DNA of 64,000 nt from Thereva unica (GCA_949987705.1 OX465281.1:196031112-196095111); one strand, 5' to 3'; shown: positions 41,046 to 53,822, counted from the stretch's first letter. Notes: generated by a model not told the origin, from the sequence alone. Numbers and translations are program-made.

Positions 41046-41985
41046 TACTGAATTAAGATCACCGTTTTGCCTTGCTTTCGTTCACTATGAGAAAGCGTTC
41101 GATTCGGTCAATAGGACTGCCTGATAAAATAATAGACAATTCAGAATACATTGTTCTCCATAATGGAAAATTTTCCGACAGCTTTGAGGTGAGTTCAGGA
41201 GTACGACAAGGATACCTACTTTCGCCATTACTATTTCTTATAGTAATAAACAACATCCTTGTTAGACCGCCTTAAGGATCTCGACTACGCTGATGATATC
41301 TGTTTGCTGGCGCACAGATATCAGGACCTCAAAAACATGTTAAACAATTTGGCAACAGAATGTAGTCCAGCCGGCTTAGGGCTAAACCCGACTAAAACTT
41401 AAAAAATGCGGATAAATGCAAACACACTTGAACGAACTGCGCTGAATAACCATGACGTGGAACTGGTAGGTAAATTCTGCTACCTCGGTAGTATTATTTC
41501 CGAAAAGACGTCAGCTCCAGAATAAATAAAGCACGAAGCGCATAAGCATGCCTGTTCCGCAAATAGACATCAACGGAACTCTCCATTAACATCAAATTGC
41601 GGCTGTTCAAATCTAACGTTCAATTCCAGTTCTTCTGTATCGTTGCGAAACATGGAAAGTCACCCAATTCATCACAAAGCGCCTTCAAGTTTTCATCCAC
41701 AGATGCCTACGTCGTCTTCTAAAAATCCGCTGGAATTTTAAATGAAGAACTATGGCGCCGTGCCGGCCAAGAAAGGATAGACAACCAAGGGCCCTTGACT
41801 GGAATCCGTAAGAATCCCGTCGAGTCGGAAGACCTAGAACAACGTGGAGGAGGACCTTACTAGCCGAAGCCGCAACAATTGGGAGATCCTGGTCAGAACT
41901 GAGAGCTATCGCGCTAAACAGCTGTTCCGCCCTATGTCCGTTGTTTCCGCTCTATGTCCCATGAGGGATTAAAGGAGCATAAGTG
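41046..41985 (+). pseudogene. RTE-like LINE fragment, copy C
   Basis: Plus-strand RTE sequence with HYEKAFDSVNR, an internal deletion, then LPDKIIDNSEYIVLHNGKFS, GVRQGYLLSPLLF and a YADD-equivalent region, ending at GTCCCATGAGGGATTAAAGG, the RTE 3' end. Several frameshifts and stops; non-functional and older than the other copies. Confidence 0.88.
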
Positions 41986-43146
41986 TAAGTGTATACCAGA
42001 AGGGCCGGTCCCGTTAATTTGAATACCCTCGGGTATTGGTGGTCTAGTTGTAAATCTCCGATATTAGGTTAAATTTTTTACTAAGGATTGGTATATGAAC
42101 CGTCCTCATTTTTGCGGCCTTGATACCGGCAGGATATCTTGGCAATGTTTTTCAAGATCTTACATGAATTAACAAATTGCCACTATTCCAGGAGAAAAGT
42201 TTCCATCTCCCTTTATAAATTCGCCCCAGAAGCATAAATTGAACATCTCGATTTTTTGAAACACTTTAAACAATTTCCAGCCCCCGCACATCAACCCAAC
42301 AGTAAAATTAAAATATTGGTATTCGCAAAACAAACATTATAAAATAATATATCCCGAAGAAGACTCTTGATAATGCTGGAAAACCAGCCCCACCACAATA
42401 TTCCCAACCAGACATTCAACGAAATCATCCCCCATCAAGACAGCCGCTCTTGCAGAGTACGTGTCAGCAATGCAAAACCGCCCGAGTCCCGAGTCCTTGT
42501 AAGTCAGGAAAATATAAAAGTCCATAAAAATTCATTCTCTGTTTGATACCATGAATAAATAATGAAAAAGTTTTGCCGAGATGGTATGGGTGGGGATGTG
42601 TGGGTGTAGGGGTGTGGCAAGTTGCATCACTCCTTCATTCTCTGACTTTTATGGAGTTTCTCGAGATAGAATCGATCCTGGATCCGAGATCTAAGGAGCC
42701 ATCAGCAGAAGATGTCTGATTGAGGGTAGGTCGTGACGATGTCCTCGTCCTGGAGCATAGCTTGCGAAACAACAGAAAGTGATGACCTTAAGGACAATGG
42801 TGATGTGCTGCTTAACTTGTTGCTGCCGTTGCTGGGAATATTCTGCTTCTCCATGGAATGCCAATGGTGTGTGCTATTTTTGGTATGAGGATTAAATGAG
42901 TTCCACTGTTTACTGAATGAGGAATCCATCTACAGCTAGGATAATGGAGTCGAGCAAAAAGATTAAAGGATAAAATGCAATCATCTGGGTGAAATTTGAT
43001 TGGATTAAGAGCTTCCTGTGAATTGGCATTTTTATGTTTAATAAAATGTCAATATTTGTGGGATTAGTTAGTAATTATTATTTTTGCTTTGGCTTAGAGA
43101 ACTCATTTAAGATGTGGAAGTGGCGATAATTTTGCTTAACTTAAGT
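41986..43146. other. No firm gene; possible short exon on the minus strand
   Basis: Mostly unique-looking sequence. A minus-strand frame at 42702-42929 starts MDSSFSKQWNSFNPHTKNS and is Ser/Asn-rich, preceded by an acceptor-like CTAGCTGTAG. It could be a coding exon of an unknown host gene, but there is no recognisable motif and no good donor. Confidence 0.3.
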
Positions 43147-43172
43147 GGGAAGAACTCACACACACACACACA
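43147..43172. repeat. (CA)n microsatellite
   Basis: A run of about 11 CA units. Confidence 0.9.
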
Positions 43173-44204
43173 CACACAAGTTTTTAAAGAAATGAACACG
43201 GACGCTAACCTATGGTAGATAAAGGCTACATCTCGTTTGTCCTCTGTTGATGAATGGCCATTAAGGTCAGGTGCAAAAAAGTGCTCAGTTGGTAATTAAC
43301 ACCGTTTTAATTAAAGTGAATAAATTAACACCTTCTTCTTTTTAATTTTTTTCTACAAAAAAGTTTTCGTATTTGGCTCAAGACTCCCAACAGTTTTATG
43401 GATCGGGTAGCACTAGCATGGTGTTCTTATCATACTTTCATATAAAAATTTAAGCTCAGGGTATATTACGTTTTTTCCGAGGGAGTGGAGGTAATTTTTC
43501 ATGAGTCGAGCAGCCTGGGATGTGTGCTTGACCGCCTCGGCAAACGCCTAAACAGGAGACTCCACCGGAGCTCCACATTCAGACGGTAGTGTCAGAATGC
43601 ACTGACTAAACACACTAACATTTTTCAATGACGTTTGAGTTCAGATCGGGCCAAGCCGTAAAGGCAGTACTTCGCTTGTCACCATCCACGAGAGGGGTCC
43701 CTCGAAGGGGTGTTCACCAGAGCTAGAAGAATGAGGGGGACCATCCGTCTCTGCCTTCCTTGGGAGAAAGGTGGCTTCGAGGAAATTTGCTACCCAATTT
43801 ACTGGCTATATTAATGGCCCCTGTGCTGAAAGCCGAGTCGTGCGTCGTTTGTTTTGAAGAAAGTGACATTTTAGTCGAATGTCGAAAGTCGTGATTCGAC
43901 TGGAACGTCAATTTCTTCAACTACAATGGCTTCTCACGTCGCACCATTCGACTTTCTCGTATTTTATTCGGAAAAAATAAAAATAAGCTCCTTGGGAGTG
44001 ATTCGAAGACTACCTCCCATACAAAAGTTTCGGAATTTACAATATCAGTACATTACACCTACCCCAAGCGTTTGAGATAGAGCGAAATAGGCAAAAGCGT
44101 AGAAACAGTCGCCGTACTCGAAAACCCATATATACAAAATTTCTTGTCAATCGGTTGAGCGGTTATGAAGTCTATAAAACATTTACAGACAGATCTCATT
44201 CGTA
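43173..44204. other. No gene recognised
   Basis: Only short ORFs; includes a GC-richer patch (43490-43760) without recognised motifs. Confidence 0.5.
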
Positions 44205-44273
44205 CTATGATTCTCAAAGTGTTAATATGGTCTATACAGGAGCAGAATCCAGCTTGCTGTTTTCTAAGCGTTC
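44205..44273 (-). repeat. RTE-LINE fragment hosting the CACAGTG element
   Basis: Matches RTE copy A around 31760-31830 (GTGTTAATATGGTCTATACA, TTCTAAGCG). The LINE sequence resumes at 45885-45903 after the TIR element. Confidence 0.8.
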
Positions 44274-45884
44274 CACGAGGCAAAAGGCCGAAAAGCTGGC
44301 CAAAAGTCTTTAACATTAACCAATTAATTTGAAATTTGGTATATTGGGGTTTTTGGGGTCGGTGATCACGAATTTAGTGTCCATTTTTCCATAAACGAGA
44401 TGGCGGCTTCAAAATGGCGACCAAAAGTAGTTAAATATCCTTCAATTGCTACAAAACTTGGTATACGGGGGGTTTTGGGGTCGCTGATTACGAATTTAGT
44501 GTCCATTTCTCCATAAACAAGATGGCGGCTTCAAAATGGCGACTAAAAGTAGTAAAATATCCTTCAATTGCTATAAAACTTGGTATACGGGGGTTTTTGG
44601 GGCACCTGATTACGAATTTAGTGTCCATTTTTTCATAAACAAGATGGCGGCTTCAAAATGGCGACTAAAAGTAGTGAAATATCCTTCAATTGTTGCAAAA
44701 TTTGGTATACGGGGGTTTTTCGGGTCGTTGATTTCGAATTTGGCGGCCTTTTTTTTAATAAAAAAAATAAAATTTTAAATAACTTGTAAGGAAATCACTC
44801 CTGAAAATATTAACCATGTAGACCAACAAAGGATTTATTGAATGTCTGATGATCTTTACAAGTCGCAAATTAGTGGATACGAGTATTTTAAATCTTTAAA
44901 ACTGAAAATTCAGAACATTTTTTGGCAAATAATAGTATAATATACAAATTTTTTAAACACTATTTTTTGATAACATTTACTATTTAACATGTATTTGCAA
45001 AAAAACTGATATTTTGACCCCAAAACTCCTAGATGAAGGGTAAAAAATCGGTAGACTTTATAACCCCTTATAAGAACCCTAAAAGGAAGCTCTCTGCCAC
45101 ATTCATTTCAGCCTGTACCCAATCATTTCCGCTATATCGCTTTTTTCAACTTAATTTACCTATACTGTTTCCGAACTCAACAAATATAAAGAACATTCCG
45201 AAAAATTCTATGCAGCAGTTTATAAAAACAATATTCATATAAATATGTTATATAATACATACATACATAACATACGAATCCATTAAAAGGTTATTTAAAC
45301 ACAAATATGGTGGGAATAACCCATAAAATGATGCACTTCTTAAATAAAAACGTCCACCGACTAAAAGATCGCAAAAAGTCTCAATTTTTGTTGTTTGTAT
45401 TTTGTGTAGAAATGTTTAAGGAACATATTAAAAAAAATTTAAAGCGGGACCTAGCGAGACTTTTTTTGTAGGGCTTGTTTAACAAAATATTTTCTAGCAA
45501 AAATAATAAAAATTTCACTGTCTTTCATTAATTAATTAATGTATACAGATATGAAGATAGACAATATTGCTTATAGAAAAATTTTCTACACATCTTGAGG
45601 ATCAGAGTCCATATTTTTTTAATTTAATAACTTTTCACACGGTTGAATAATACACATAACAAATAGCAGCTTCGTCAAGGGCTTAAAAATTCACGCAAAC
45701 ACTTGCTGTAACGGTCACTTTTGAACTGATCCTGCGAAGAGAAAAAGGTCACCTGACCGCCATAAACCGGTTTAATGTGTGGCAGGGGTCTCCTACTACA
45801 TAGATATTTATCAGGCAAAAGGTTCGAAAATCGAATTTCGATTTTTCGACTTTTGGCCAGCTTTTTGGCATTTGCCCCACTGTG
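44274..45884. mobile_element. TIR element with CACAGTG ends and 5-bp duplication, Transib-like
   Basis: Right end inverted reads CACAGTGGGGCAAATGCC; the left end here is slightly deleted (CACGAGGCAAAAGGCC) but is complete in the copy at 39963 (CACAGTGGGGCAAAAAGCC). Both continue AAAAGCTGGCCAAAAGTC. The 5-bp flank CGTTC is duplicated (44269-44273, 45885-45889). CACARTG termini plus a 5-bp GC-rich duplication fit Transib elements. The interior holds a minisatellite and AT-rich DNA, with no transposase. Confidence 0.68.
44396..44760. repeat. About 120-bp minisatellite inside the CACAGTG element
   Basis: Units begin AAGATGGCGGCTTCAAAATG at about 44397, 44519 and 44641, and include ACAAAACTTGGTATACGGGG. 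The same array, shorter and split by a SINE, lies at 40085-40792. Confidence 0.88.
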
Positions 45885-45903
45885 CGTTCGGTCTACTGCT
45901 CTC

Positions 45904-46830
45904 TCGAAAGCGGAGTGGTGAATAGAATTAGTGAGTAGGTTCTTCACTTCGGAAGCAAGTAGAATGATCTCATCAAAGGAATTGGTGAAGGGTAGATCTG
46001 TCCAATTACCACAAGAATGTGGCTGTCTGATAATTTGATTTAAGTCATTGGAAATCAGAAAACTTGCTGCAAATTTTCCATAGTAGAGCTGCTGCAAATT
46101 GTCCATAGAAGTTGACATCCCAGTTGAGAGCGTCCGAGCCGTGCACCGTGTTATGTCTGCGACACCCCACTCGACCAGGTCAAAAAACATAGTACTGCAA
46201 CATACTGCCAGGCGGCTGCTTGACGATATCCTGCACGCGGCTAGAGTTCGACGTAGTCTTACGGTAGACCCACTGTCATATAGTAACGGACTGCTAAATG
46301 AGTAAAATCCCATACAAAAAAATGGCACCAAAAACTATTCCTGCCTCGCTCCTACGTTAAATCCCAATGAACTGTAATCGTCAGCGCATGTCAGCGATAT
46401 AAACATAATTAGAAAAAAATAGACAGGTATAGTTTTCGTTCTTCTGTCTCACTCTTGAGCTATTTTGAAAAGTTCGTTAAACAGGGGAAATAACCGTCAC
46501 GGTTTTGGAATAAATACATTTATTTAATGAAAAAACTGCTAATAAATAAAAATGAGTGATGGAAATTTAATTCCGTTAATTATAACAAACATCTTATCAC
46601 TTATTTTCTCCTAAATTCGAAGAAAATTTTTTTGTTTGCATAAAAAAGGTTTTCTGTTTCTGGAGAAAAATGGTGCCATTCAGCATCGTCGATCAGCAGT
46701 CCATTACTATATGTCAGTGGATAGACCAGATTGGAGTCGGTGGCAGTGCAGCCAAGTTATATATAAATGAACATCTCTCTTTGAGGAATAAAGTATTGTG
46801 TGGAAAAGCACGTAAGCAGGCTGGCGCTAA
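45904..46830. other. Unrecognised, possibly decayed coding sequence
   Basis: A 218-codon minus-strand frame (45675-46331) spans the end of the CACAGTG element, so its C-terminus is artificial. The part MDNLQQLYYGKFAASFLISN, then DLNQIIRQPHSCGNWTDL, has protein-like composition but matches no family I recognise. Similarly, a 68-codon plus frame lies at 46099-46305. I do not name a gene. Confidence 0.3.
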
Positions 46831-47600
46831 AAGCGCCGGCCATAGAACGCGTTAGCGCGATGCGTGCGCAAGATGCGTGTGACAATTCAGGATGCGAAGC
46901 ATTGGGGAGACCTGATGAATCCGTTGTACGTGTACGACATTTCGTCTCATTTTATGTTTTCAGTTTGTCTAAACCTTACCCAGCAGGAAATGCAGTCATT
47001 ACCGAAGTAGATATGTAATTCATTACAGTAAGCTCGGACGGATACTTTTAGCATTACAGAATAGCTTACTTTTACACAGGCATGTCATAGGCGGTAATCA
47101 GTGTATTACTTTCCTCATTACTAAAGAAGGCCTTTTGTAATATGTATGAATATGTCATAGGCATTACATATAGCATTACAGGGTAATGTAAAGTGTAATG
47201 ACTTTGGAATAATGCACTCATTCGTGAATTATTTCATATATTACATGACAATTTATTACTTTTCTCCAAATGTCATCATAGAAATAATGCATTACGACAG
47301 TAATGACATCCAAAATTTCCTGCTGGGTAATAGACTTGTATTTCGTTCCTATATTTGTACTTGGCACACTTAGATATATGAAACCCTGAAATTTCAAATT
47401 ATGTACACAACAAATAAACGTCAAATGCGCCTATCGAATGAAAAAGTTGAAAGTTGATGAACTTCAAGCGTTTGTAGCTTTATTTCCGTGTGTCGCGGCA
47501 GTCATTGGGACTGGTTCCATTAAATAGCATTTACTTTAACTGAAATGTCACACGCGTCTTGAGCGCGCATCGAGTTAATGCGTTCTATGGGCCTGCACCT
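46831..47600. mobile_element. TIR element with nested MITE, Harbinger-type
   Basis: Inverted ends of about 55 bp share ATAGAACGC, CGATGCG.GC.CAAGA and GCGTGTGACA.TTCAG. TAA flanks (46828-46830, 47601-47603). No ORF. Contains the 349-bp element below. Confidence 0.72.
46979..47327. mobile_element. Nested MITE with TA duplication
   Basis: Inverted ends CCCAGCAGGAAAT followed by GTCATTAC, flanked by TA (46977-46978, 47328-47329). The interior is dominated by repeated CATTAC/GTAATG words. Confidence 0.82.
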
Positions 47601-47603
47601 TAA

Positions 47604-48482
47604 GTGGTATAAACACGTTTGTGTCAAAAACTCGCGTATCTTTGTAAGAAAGACAGACAATTCGAAAATAATAATAGGTCTGTTCCAGTACTTTTCCTGC
47701 AAAAATTTTTTGGGCAAAAACTTACTTGAATGCTGGGGATAATTTAGTCAAAAATCCACAATGTAAAGAAACACTTTTTGGGCAATTTCTTGCAAATCAA
47801 GAAGAAGATAACATAAATATCGTTTGTGTATGTGTATGACGCTTTTTAAGATACCCGCATACATACAAAAAATAGTCAATTGACAACTTACAAGAAATCG
47901 CAGGACCGAAAACCTCCGGCTAATTCCGGCACGAGGGGAAGTGAAAATTTCCCCTCTTTTTCTTGCATGAGAAAGTAAAGAAACACAAATTGGGTGAATT
48001 CTTGCTCCCGCGGGATTCCACATTGGAGTTCTGGAACAAAGCTAATGATCAGAGACGAAAATGATATCATAAGTAGAATAATATTTTTAGTATATTCGTT
48101 TTAAATCTTGCCACACTTGAAAGGTATGTAAGGGTTTTATATAGTGTTCTGCTTGTACCTTTTTTAGATTTTTAAATAGTTGTAATAATAGTCATACGAT
48201 GATTAATATTAGCTTTTCTTATCGGTCACATAAACTATTATCTGTTGTAATATTTTTATACTAAGCAAGATATTTTGTGGCATCCACCTATACTAAATTT
48301 TATACAACAATTTTATAACAAACTGCACTTTTTGTCGAATTTGCTCTTTACCCTTTATATTTTTATATATTTTCATACAATCAGTATTTTACCCCACAAG
48401 TCACAGTCTTTTCCTGTGTATGTTTTTGAAGGCCATATGAAATCGAAGTTGCCTTCTTACTTGTTTACAAAATAACGAGAAA
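47604..48482. other. No gene recognised
   Basis: AT-rich; a small perfect hairpin GAGGGGAA...TTCCCCTC lies at 47932-47955. Only chance ORFs. Confidence 0.5.
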
Positions 48483-48960
48483 TAAAATAAATGGTTAAAA
48501 AAATTTTTAAAAAAAATTCTTTTAATTAACTAAAAAATGTACTGAAAAGTAAAAAATAAAAAATATTTTAAAGAAAGCGTGAAATTTCAAATTTAATGAA
48601 AAAGTTAATTAAAAGAATGGCGCATTTTTCATCAAAAAATTTTGTTAGAATTTGAAATTAACAAAGCAAAAAATTGAGGGTTATTGTAAATCTCACGCGA
48701 TTTACAGTTATATTTTCAATTTTTGATGAAAAATGCGCCATTCTTTTAATTAACTTTTTCATTAAAATTGAAATTTCACGCTTTCTTTAAAATATTTTTA
48801 TTTTTTACTTTTCAGTACATTTTTTAGTTAATTAAAAGAATTTTTTTTAAAAAATTTTTTTAACCATTTATTTTATTTTTTACTTTTCAGTACATTTTTT
48901 AGTTAATGAAAAGAATTTTTTTTAAAAAATTTTTTAACCATTTATTTTATTTTATTTAAC
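48483..48960. mobile_element. AT-rich foldback with partly duplicated right end
   Basis: Long inverted arms share TGAAAAATGCGCCATTC, TTTTAATTAACTTTTTCATT and TACTTTTCAGTACATTTTTT around a short spacer (48650-48715). The outer right end (CTTTTCAGTACATTTTTTAG to AACCATTTATTTTATT) is present twice in tandem. Confidence 0.85.
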
Positions 48961-49175
48961 CATTGAATAATTACAAGAAAACAATGCATTTCGAATTAAA
49001 TAAATACGTTGAAATGATAAATACGCTAATTTGAGCATTGTGTGGGTGGAAATAAGGGATGGAGGGGTGGATTTCACTGGGTGACGCCACTAACTTGTAT
49101 TGTCACCGAAGTTATACACGCATGCCAATTTTCATTAAGATCGGTAAAGTCTAAGTATAAAAATTTTGCGTTGCA

Positions 49176-50315
49176 AGATTTGACGACAAACAGTGTTATA
49201 TTTTCTACTTTTTAGTCTATTATAAGCTTTCCGCAATTTAGTGTTGGCCGCCATTTTGAATTTGGAATGACGCCACATAGCTTATTGTGTTCTACCTGTC
49301 ATATCCTTTCATTTGATACCCATGTCAGAGGACCGCGGAGCACAATTTCAAAAATCGGGCGCCATTTTGGAACCGCCATCTTGATATTTTTACAAAATGG
49401 CCAGATTGCATTGTCATCCAAACTAAACGTGTATGCAAAATTTCAGCTCTATCCGAAACCGGGAAGTGGGTCAAATTTAACTTCCAAGATTTGACGACAA
49501 ACAGTGTAAGTGTTGGCTGCCATTTTGAATTTGGAATGACGCCACATAGCTTATTGTGTTCTACCTGTCATATCCTTTCATTTGATACCCATGTCAGAGG
49601 GCCGCGGAGCACAATTTCAAAAATCGGGCGCCATTTTGGAACCGCCATCTTGATATTTTTACAAAATGGCCAGATTGCATTGTCATCCAAACTAAACGTG
49701 TATGCAAAATTTCAGCTCTATCCGAAACCGGGAAGTGGGTCAAATTTAACTTCCAAGATTTGACGACAAACAGTGTAAGTGTTGGCCGCCATTTTGAATT
49801 TGGAATGACGCCACATAGCTTATTGTGTTCTACCTGTCATATCCTTTCATTTGATACCCATGTCAGAGGGCCGCGGAGCACAATTTCAAAAATCGGGCGC
49901 CATTTTGGAACCGCCATCTTGATATTTTTACAAAATTGCCAGATTGCATTGTCATCCAAACTAAACGTGTATGCAAAATTTCAGCTCTATCCGAAACCGG
50001 GAAGTGGGTCAAATTTAACTTCCAAGATTTGACGACAAACAGTGTAAGTGTTGGCCGCCATTTTGAATTTGGAATGACGCCACATAGCTTATTGTGTTCT
50101 ACCTGTCATATCCTTTCATTTGATACCCATGTCAGAGGGCCGCGGAGCACAATTTCAAAAATCGGGCGCCATTTTGGAACCGCCATCTTGATATTTTTAC
50201 AAAATTGCCAGATTGCATTGTCATCCAAACTAAACGTGTATGCAAAATTTCAGCTCTATCCGAAACCGGGAAGTGGGTCAAATTTAACTTCCAAGATTTG
50301 ACGACAAACAGTGTA
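49176..50315. repeat. 269-bp satellite, four near-identical units
   Basis: Units start GGAATGACGCCACATAGC at 49266, 49535, 49804 and 50073, differing at only a few bases, after a diverged partial unit. Each contains TTTCATTTGATACCCATGTC, as in the 128-bp satellite, and a block (GGAACCGCCATCTTGAT, AAATTTCAGCTCTATCCGAA) matched inverted in Helitron unit 1 at about 21300-21420. A lone diverged unit lies at 52440-52620. Confidence 0.96.
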
Positions 50316-50605
50316 AGTTAAATAAAAGAATTTAAAAAAAAACAAAAATTCTGAACCAAATTATACGCAACAAAACACACACAAATTTATATATTACATA
50401 CATAATATTTAGTTTCTACTTTATTTCGCTTAACATTTTTGATTTTAACAACAAAGAGGAGCTTTCCACGCTGCTTTAACCAATTAACTGACAGCGACAG
50501 CCATGAAAGCAATTAAGTGATGCCATATAAACAAATTCTACCAAACCAGCAGGAAATATTTACAATTTATTTAAATTTGTACTTAGATGGCGCAGGCATC
50601 GTTAA

Positions 50606-51140
50606 AGTAAACTAGTGGGATGTTATGCCTAGAGACTAGCCACTAATTACGCTTTTTCATGGTAGTCTTTCTGTTGAATAACACTTCAGACTGTATGACC
50701 ATAAAAAATCAAGAAAATGCTATTTTTCACTTTTAATTAAGTAAATGTTTATGCTCTCCTGAGTATCATTATTAAATAATATAATTTAGTGATAGATTCA
50801 AAACATGTTCCACCGAAGCAAAAAAAAAAATTATATTCACCATTACGCGACCGAGGATTGAACTTGGTTCCGCCGGATAGGATTCCAGCGCGCTTAGCTC
50901 TAGGCTACCGATATATGTACTTTATTAGAAATCTCTTTTTTTGTCGTTAAATATATGTACTTCTGGTTGGAATTTCCAGACTATTTTCTCAGTTTTAGGT
51001 CCCTTGATCAAGAGCAACAATTTGAGATATGGCCCAAGTCTGTAGCGACAGTACGTTCAGAAATGAAAGAAGGTCACAGACGGACAGACAGACAGACGGA
51101 CAGAGCCTCTGTATAAGCTTTTTTTTTTGAAAAAGCTAAA
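50606..51140 (-). repeat. Foldback terminus joined to the tRNA-like dispersed repeat
   Basis: 50606-50700 matches the terminus of the foldback at 28006 (AGTGGGATGTTATGCCTAG). 50700-51140 is an inverted copy of 27018-27520, including the tRNA-like stretch and the short CAGACGGA minisatellite. Confidence 0.85.
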
Positions 51141-51703
51141 ATGAGGAGTCGGTTATTTAAAAAATTAAGATTGTGTATTAAAAGCAGCGAAATGTTTTTT
51201 GTTTTGTACTTTAGTTACCACAAATCAGTTGTATCATTCTTGCCAGTTCCGGAATAGCAGTAATATCATGTTCTTTTGACATTCACAGTATATCATGTTC
51301 TTATACGTTGTATACTTGCATGTATATTTCCTTGTAATATATTCAGTCTGCGTATATTTGGAGTATGTTACAATTTGTTTAAGATTCGATGATGAAAAAT
51401 TGTGTACTATGTGACACCTAGCCAAAAATATTCAGAATCGTCTGCATAGATTTTGTATCCACCCAAAAATGCACAATTTGGTGCCCAAAAAAAGGCTAAT
51501 ACCTAAATATAGTATTAACGCTGCAACTTTTCGTTTGCAGCCCACGCTTTTTTCCATTTCGAAATGTATGTTCTTTCCATATATATTGGCTGGAGCAATA
51601 AAACTCTACATTCAAAATTATTTTTTACTTTTTAGCTCATTTTAAAATAAAAGCGAATTTTTAGTTTTTTTAAACTATTTAGTTTTATTCTTTTTAGTCT
51701 AAT
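51141..51703. other. No gene recognised
   Basis: AT-rich with short chance ORFs only. Confidence 0.5.
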
Positions 51704-52404
51704 ACCTGTGACACACTATACTTTCATTATGATGGTAACTTTCATTATGATGGTTAAGGAAATGATGGGGTGACACATTTACTTTCATTTGCATGTCATT
51801 TGCAAGTGATAAAAGATAAGATACTAACCGATTCTTTTGGCCACAATTGCTTTTTTTTCCTCGAGTTTTCCTGATGCTAGGGCCGCATCTGCGTGTATCG
51901 TTCCGAAGCAATGCGTGCCGAAGCTTCGTATGTTTTGCACGCTTAAAAGTTATCGCGATAATGCGGTGGTCGTATTAGCGGCTTCGTCATTTTACACGAA
52001 TTAGCGCGCATATTATCGCCACTCGCGCGATAACTCATACGCAGCCCGAATGTTTGCGACGATAGCCGATAATGGCCGGTTACATCTGCGTGTATCGTGT
52101 CATAGCGCGAAGCTTCGGGACGATACACGCAGATGCGGCCCTAGCATGAGACATTGTTATTTTTGAACTACTTGGGCTCAGATTTGTTTGTTTGTTTTGA
52201 ATTGACTGTTAAATTGTCAGTTTTAAGGAGAAAGGAGGGGAAATTTATTATAAAAATTAGTTTCCAGTTTTGCAACAGATGTCACTTAACCGAAATTACA
52301 GTCCAAATGAAGGTAAAATACTTTCATTTTGAACTTTCATTATGATGGGGTTTTGCCGCGATAATGAAGGTTACTTTCATTATGATGGTAAATGTGTCAC
52401 AGGT
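51704..52404. mobile_element. TIR element with ACCTGTGACAC ends, host of a nested MITE
   Basis: Inverted ends ACCTGTGACACA, followed on each side by repeated ACTTTCATTATGATGG words. Flanks are AAT on both sides (a TA duplication would fit equally). No ORF of its own. Confidence 0.75.
51875..52146. mobile_element. Nested GC-rich MITE, TGA duplication
   Basis: Inverted ends TGCTAGGGCCGCATCTGCG then TGTATCGT.CCGAAGC, flanked by TGA (51872-51874, 52147-52149). The 272-bp interior is full of CGCGATAA/TTATCGC words and much richer in CpG than its surroundings. Confidence 0.88.
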
Positions 52405-52439
52405 AATATATGTCATCCGCCATTTAGTGGCTTATTAGA

Positions 52440-52620
52440 TTTAAAATGACGTCACACAGCTCACTGAATTCTACATGTCGTACTCTTTCATTTGATACCC
52501 ATGCCGTGGGCTCAGTGGTTAGATTGCATTGTCATCCAAACCAAACGTGCACGTAAAATTTCAGCCCAATCGAAAACCAGAAAGTGGCCCAAATTTAACT
52601 TCCAGGATGTGAAGCTAAAA
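52440..52620. repeat. Single diverged unit of the 269-bp satellite
   Basis: Contains TTTCATTTGATACCCATG, GATTGCATTGTCATCCAAAC and TTTAACTTCCAGGAT in the same order as the array, but with several differences and a deletion. Confidence 0.85.
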
Positions 52621-53775
52621 AAGCGTATTAAAAAAATTAATTTTAATTTAAGAAAATATTTTCTCATTTCAATTTAGTTCAAACAAACCTAAACATAGCG
52701 TCTGTTCCATGCGGCACTGCAGCCACTTTCGCGCTGCACTAAACTGCAAAATTCGATTACACATGGAATGTATTGTATACAAGAGAAATAAAACATTCAT
52801 TGGGCACGTAATTACACCGCAAACACTATATTCATTTTGCACAAACGAACCATGATGGTGTGCTGGTGCAAAATAGCAACACTCCAGTATAGACATTTTA
52901 AAAATTCACCATTTTGGCTTAGTTTGCATAATAAGCCTAATACAGAAGAAGAACGACGAAACTTATTTGTGTTCGGTAGTCAAGTTTACGCATTCTTTAA
53001 TGTTGGGTTTAATTTTAAATTTTTACATTAATAAAATATTAACAATGTTAAATGTATAAACTTAATCCTCAACTGTGGGCTTTCCTCATTTCATTAGCAA
53101 TTTTGAAATGAAAAAGAACAAAAAACCCGGTTATGGTGTGCACTGCTCGCGTCGTAAATCATTTAAATGGAAATTAATTGATTTGAAAATTAAAATATAC
53201 AACGGAAAAGGATAAAAAATAATTCCCCAATGAATTTTTTACGAGGTAAATGCGCCCTCACCAACGGTTATTGTGTAATTCATTCAGGATACATAATTTC
53301 GCTGAAAAAAAAGGACGAGCGAGGCGATGGCCGCCTGATGGAGCACTTGCTGCCTGCGCTAATCTCTGTTGATTTAAGTTTAAATTTAAAAAAAAAATCC
53401 TTTGATAGACTTGGACGTTGAATGGCTGCTTGATGGGTGTGGTATTGACATGCTGTTTCCCAGCACTCCAGGCATCTCTATAGAGCTCGCTTAATGGGCT
53501 CTACCACGAACCCTCTGGTTAACCAGCAGCAAGGTACTCAAGGGTTTGCTGGGAATACAATCTGCAAACTGAATCTTTTATTCACCCACAAAGATTCACC
53601 TCGTCCAGGATGAGCTCTCGTATTTTTTTTTCGTTTTTGATGATGAATTTAACAGTTTTCACTTTAAGGTGCAAAAGTAGCACTTGAAATGTTATTTGAG
53701 CTCAACCTCAAAGGAAAGCTTGCTTTATGTGAGCATGAGGAGATATCGGTGATAAGAGTGTGGCATAAGTGGATT
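52621..53775. other. No gene recognised
   Basis: Short ORFs of 60-75 codons without motifs. No element ends recognised. Confidence 0.5.
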
Positions 53776-53822
53776 TACACTTATTGACTTTTGTAACATT
53801 CGTGGACTTCATGCGAATTTCT
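53776..53822 (+). pseudogene. LINE copy C: start of endonuclease
   Basis: Reads GFTLIDFCNIRGLHANF, matching NFCNIRGLNSNF of LINE copy B. The coding sequence is then replaced by the RTE element; the rest of LINE copy C resumes at about 57100 in the same orientation. Confidence 0.75.

Noticed and set aside
45675..46331. 218-residue minus-strand ORF as a real gene
   Set aside because: Its C-terminal part is read from the end of the CACAGTG element, and the rest matches no family I recognise.
49267..50301. Repeated 75-121-residue ORFs reading MTPHSLLCSTCHIL
   Set aside because: By-products of the 269-bp satellite; the period is not a multiple of three and nothing else supports coding.
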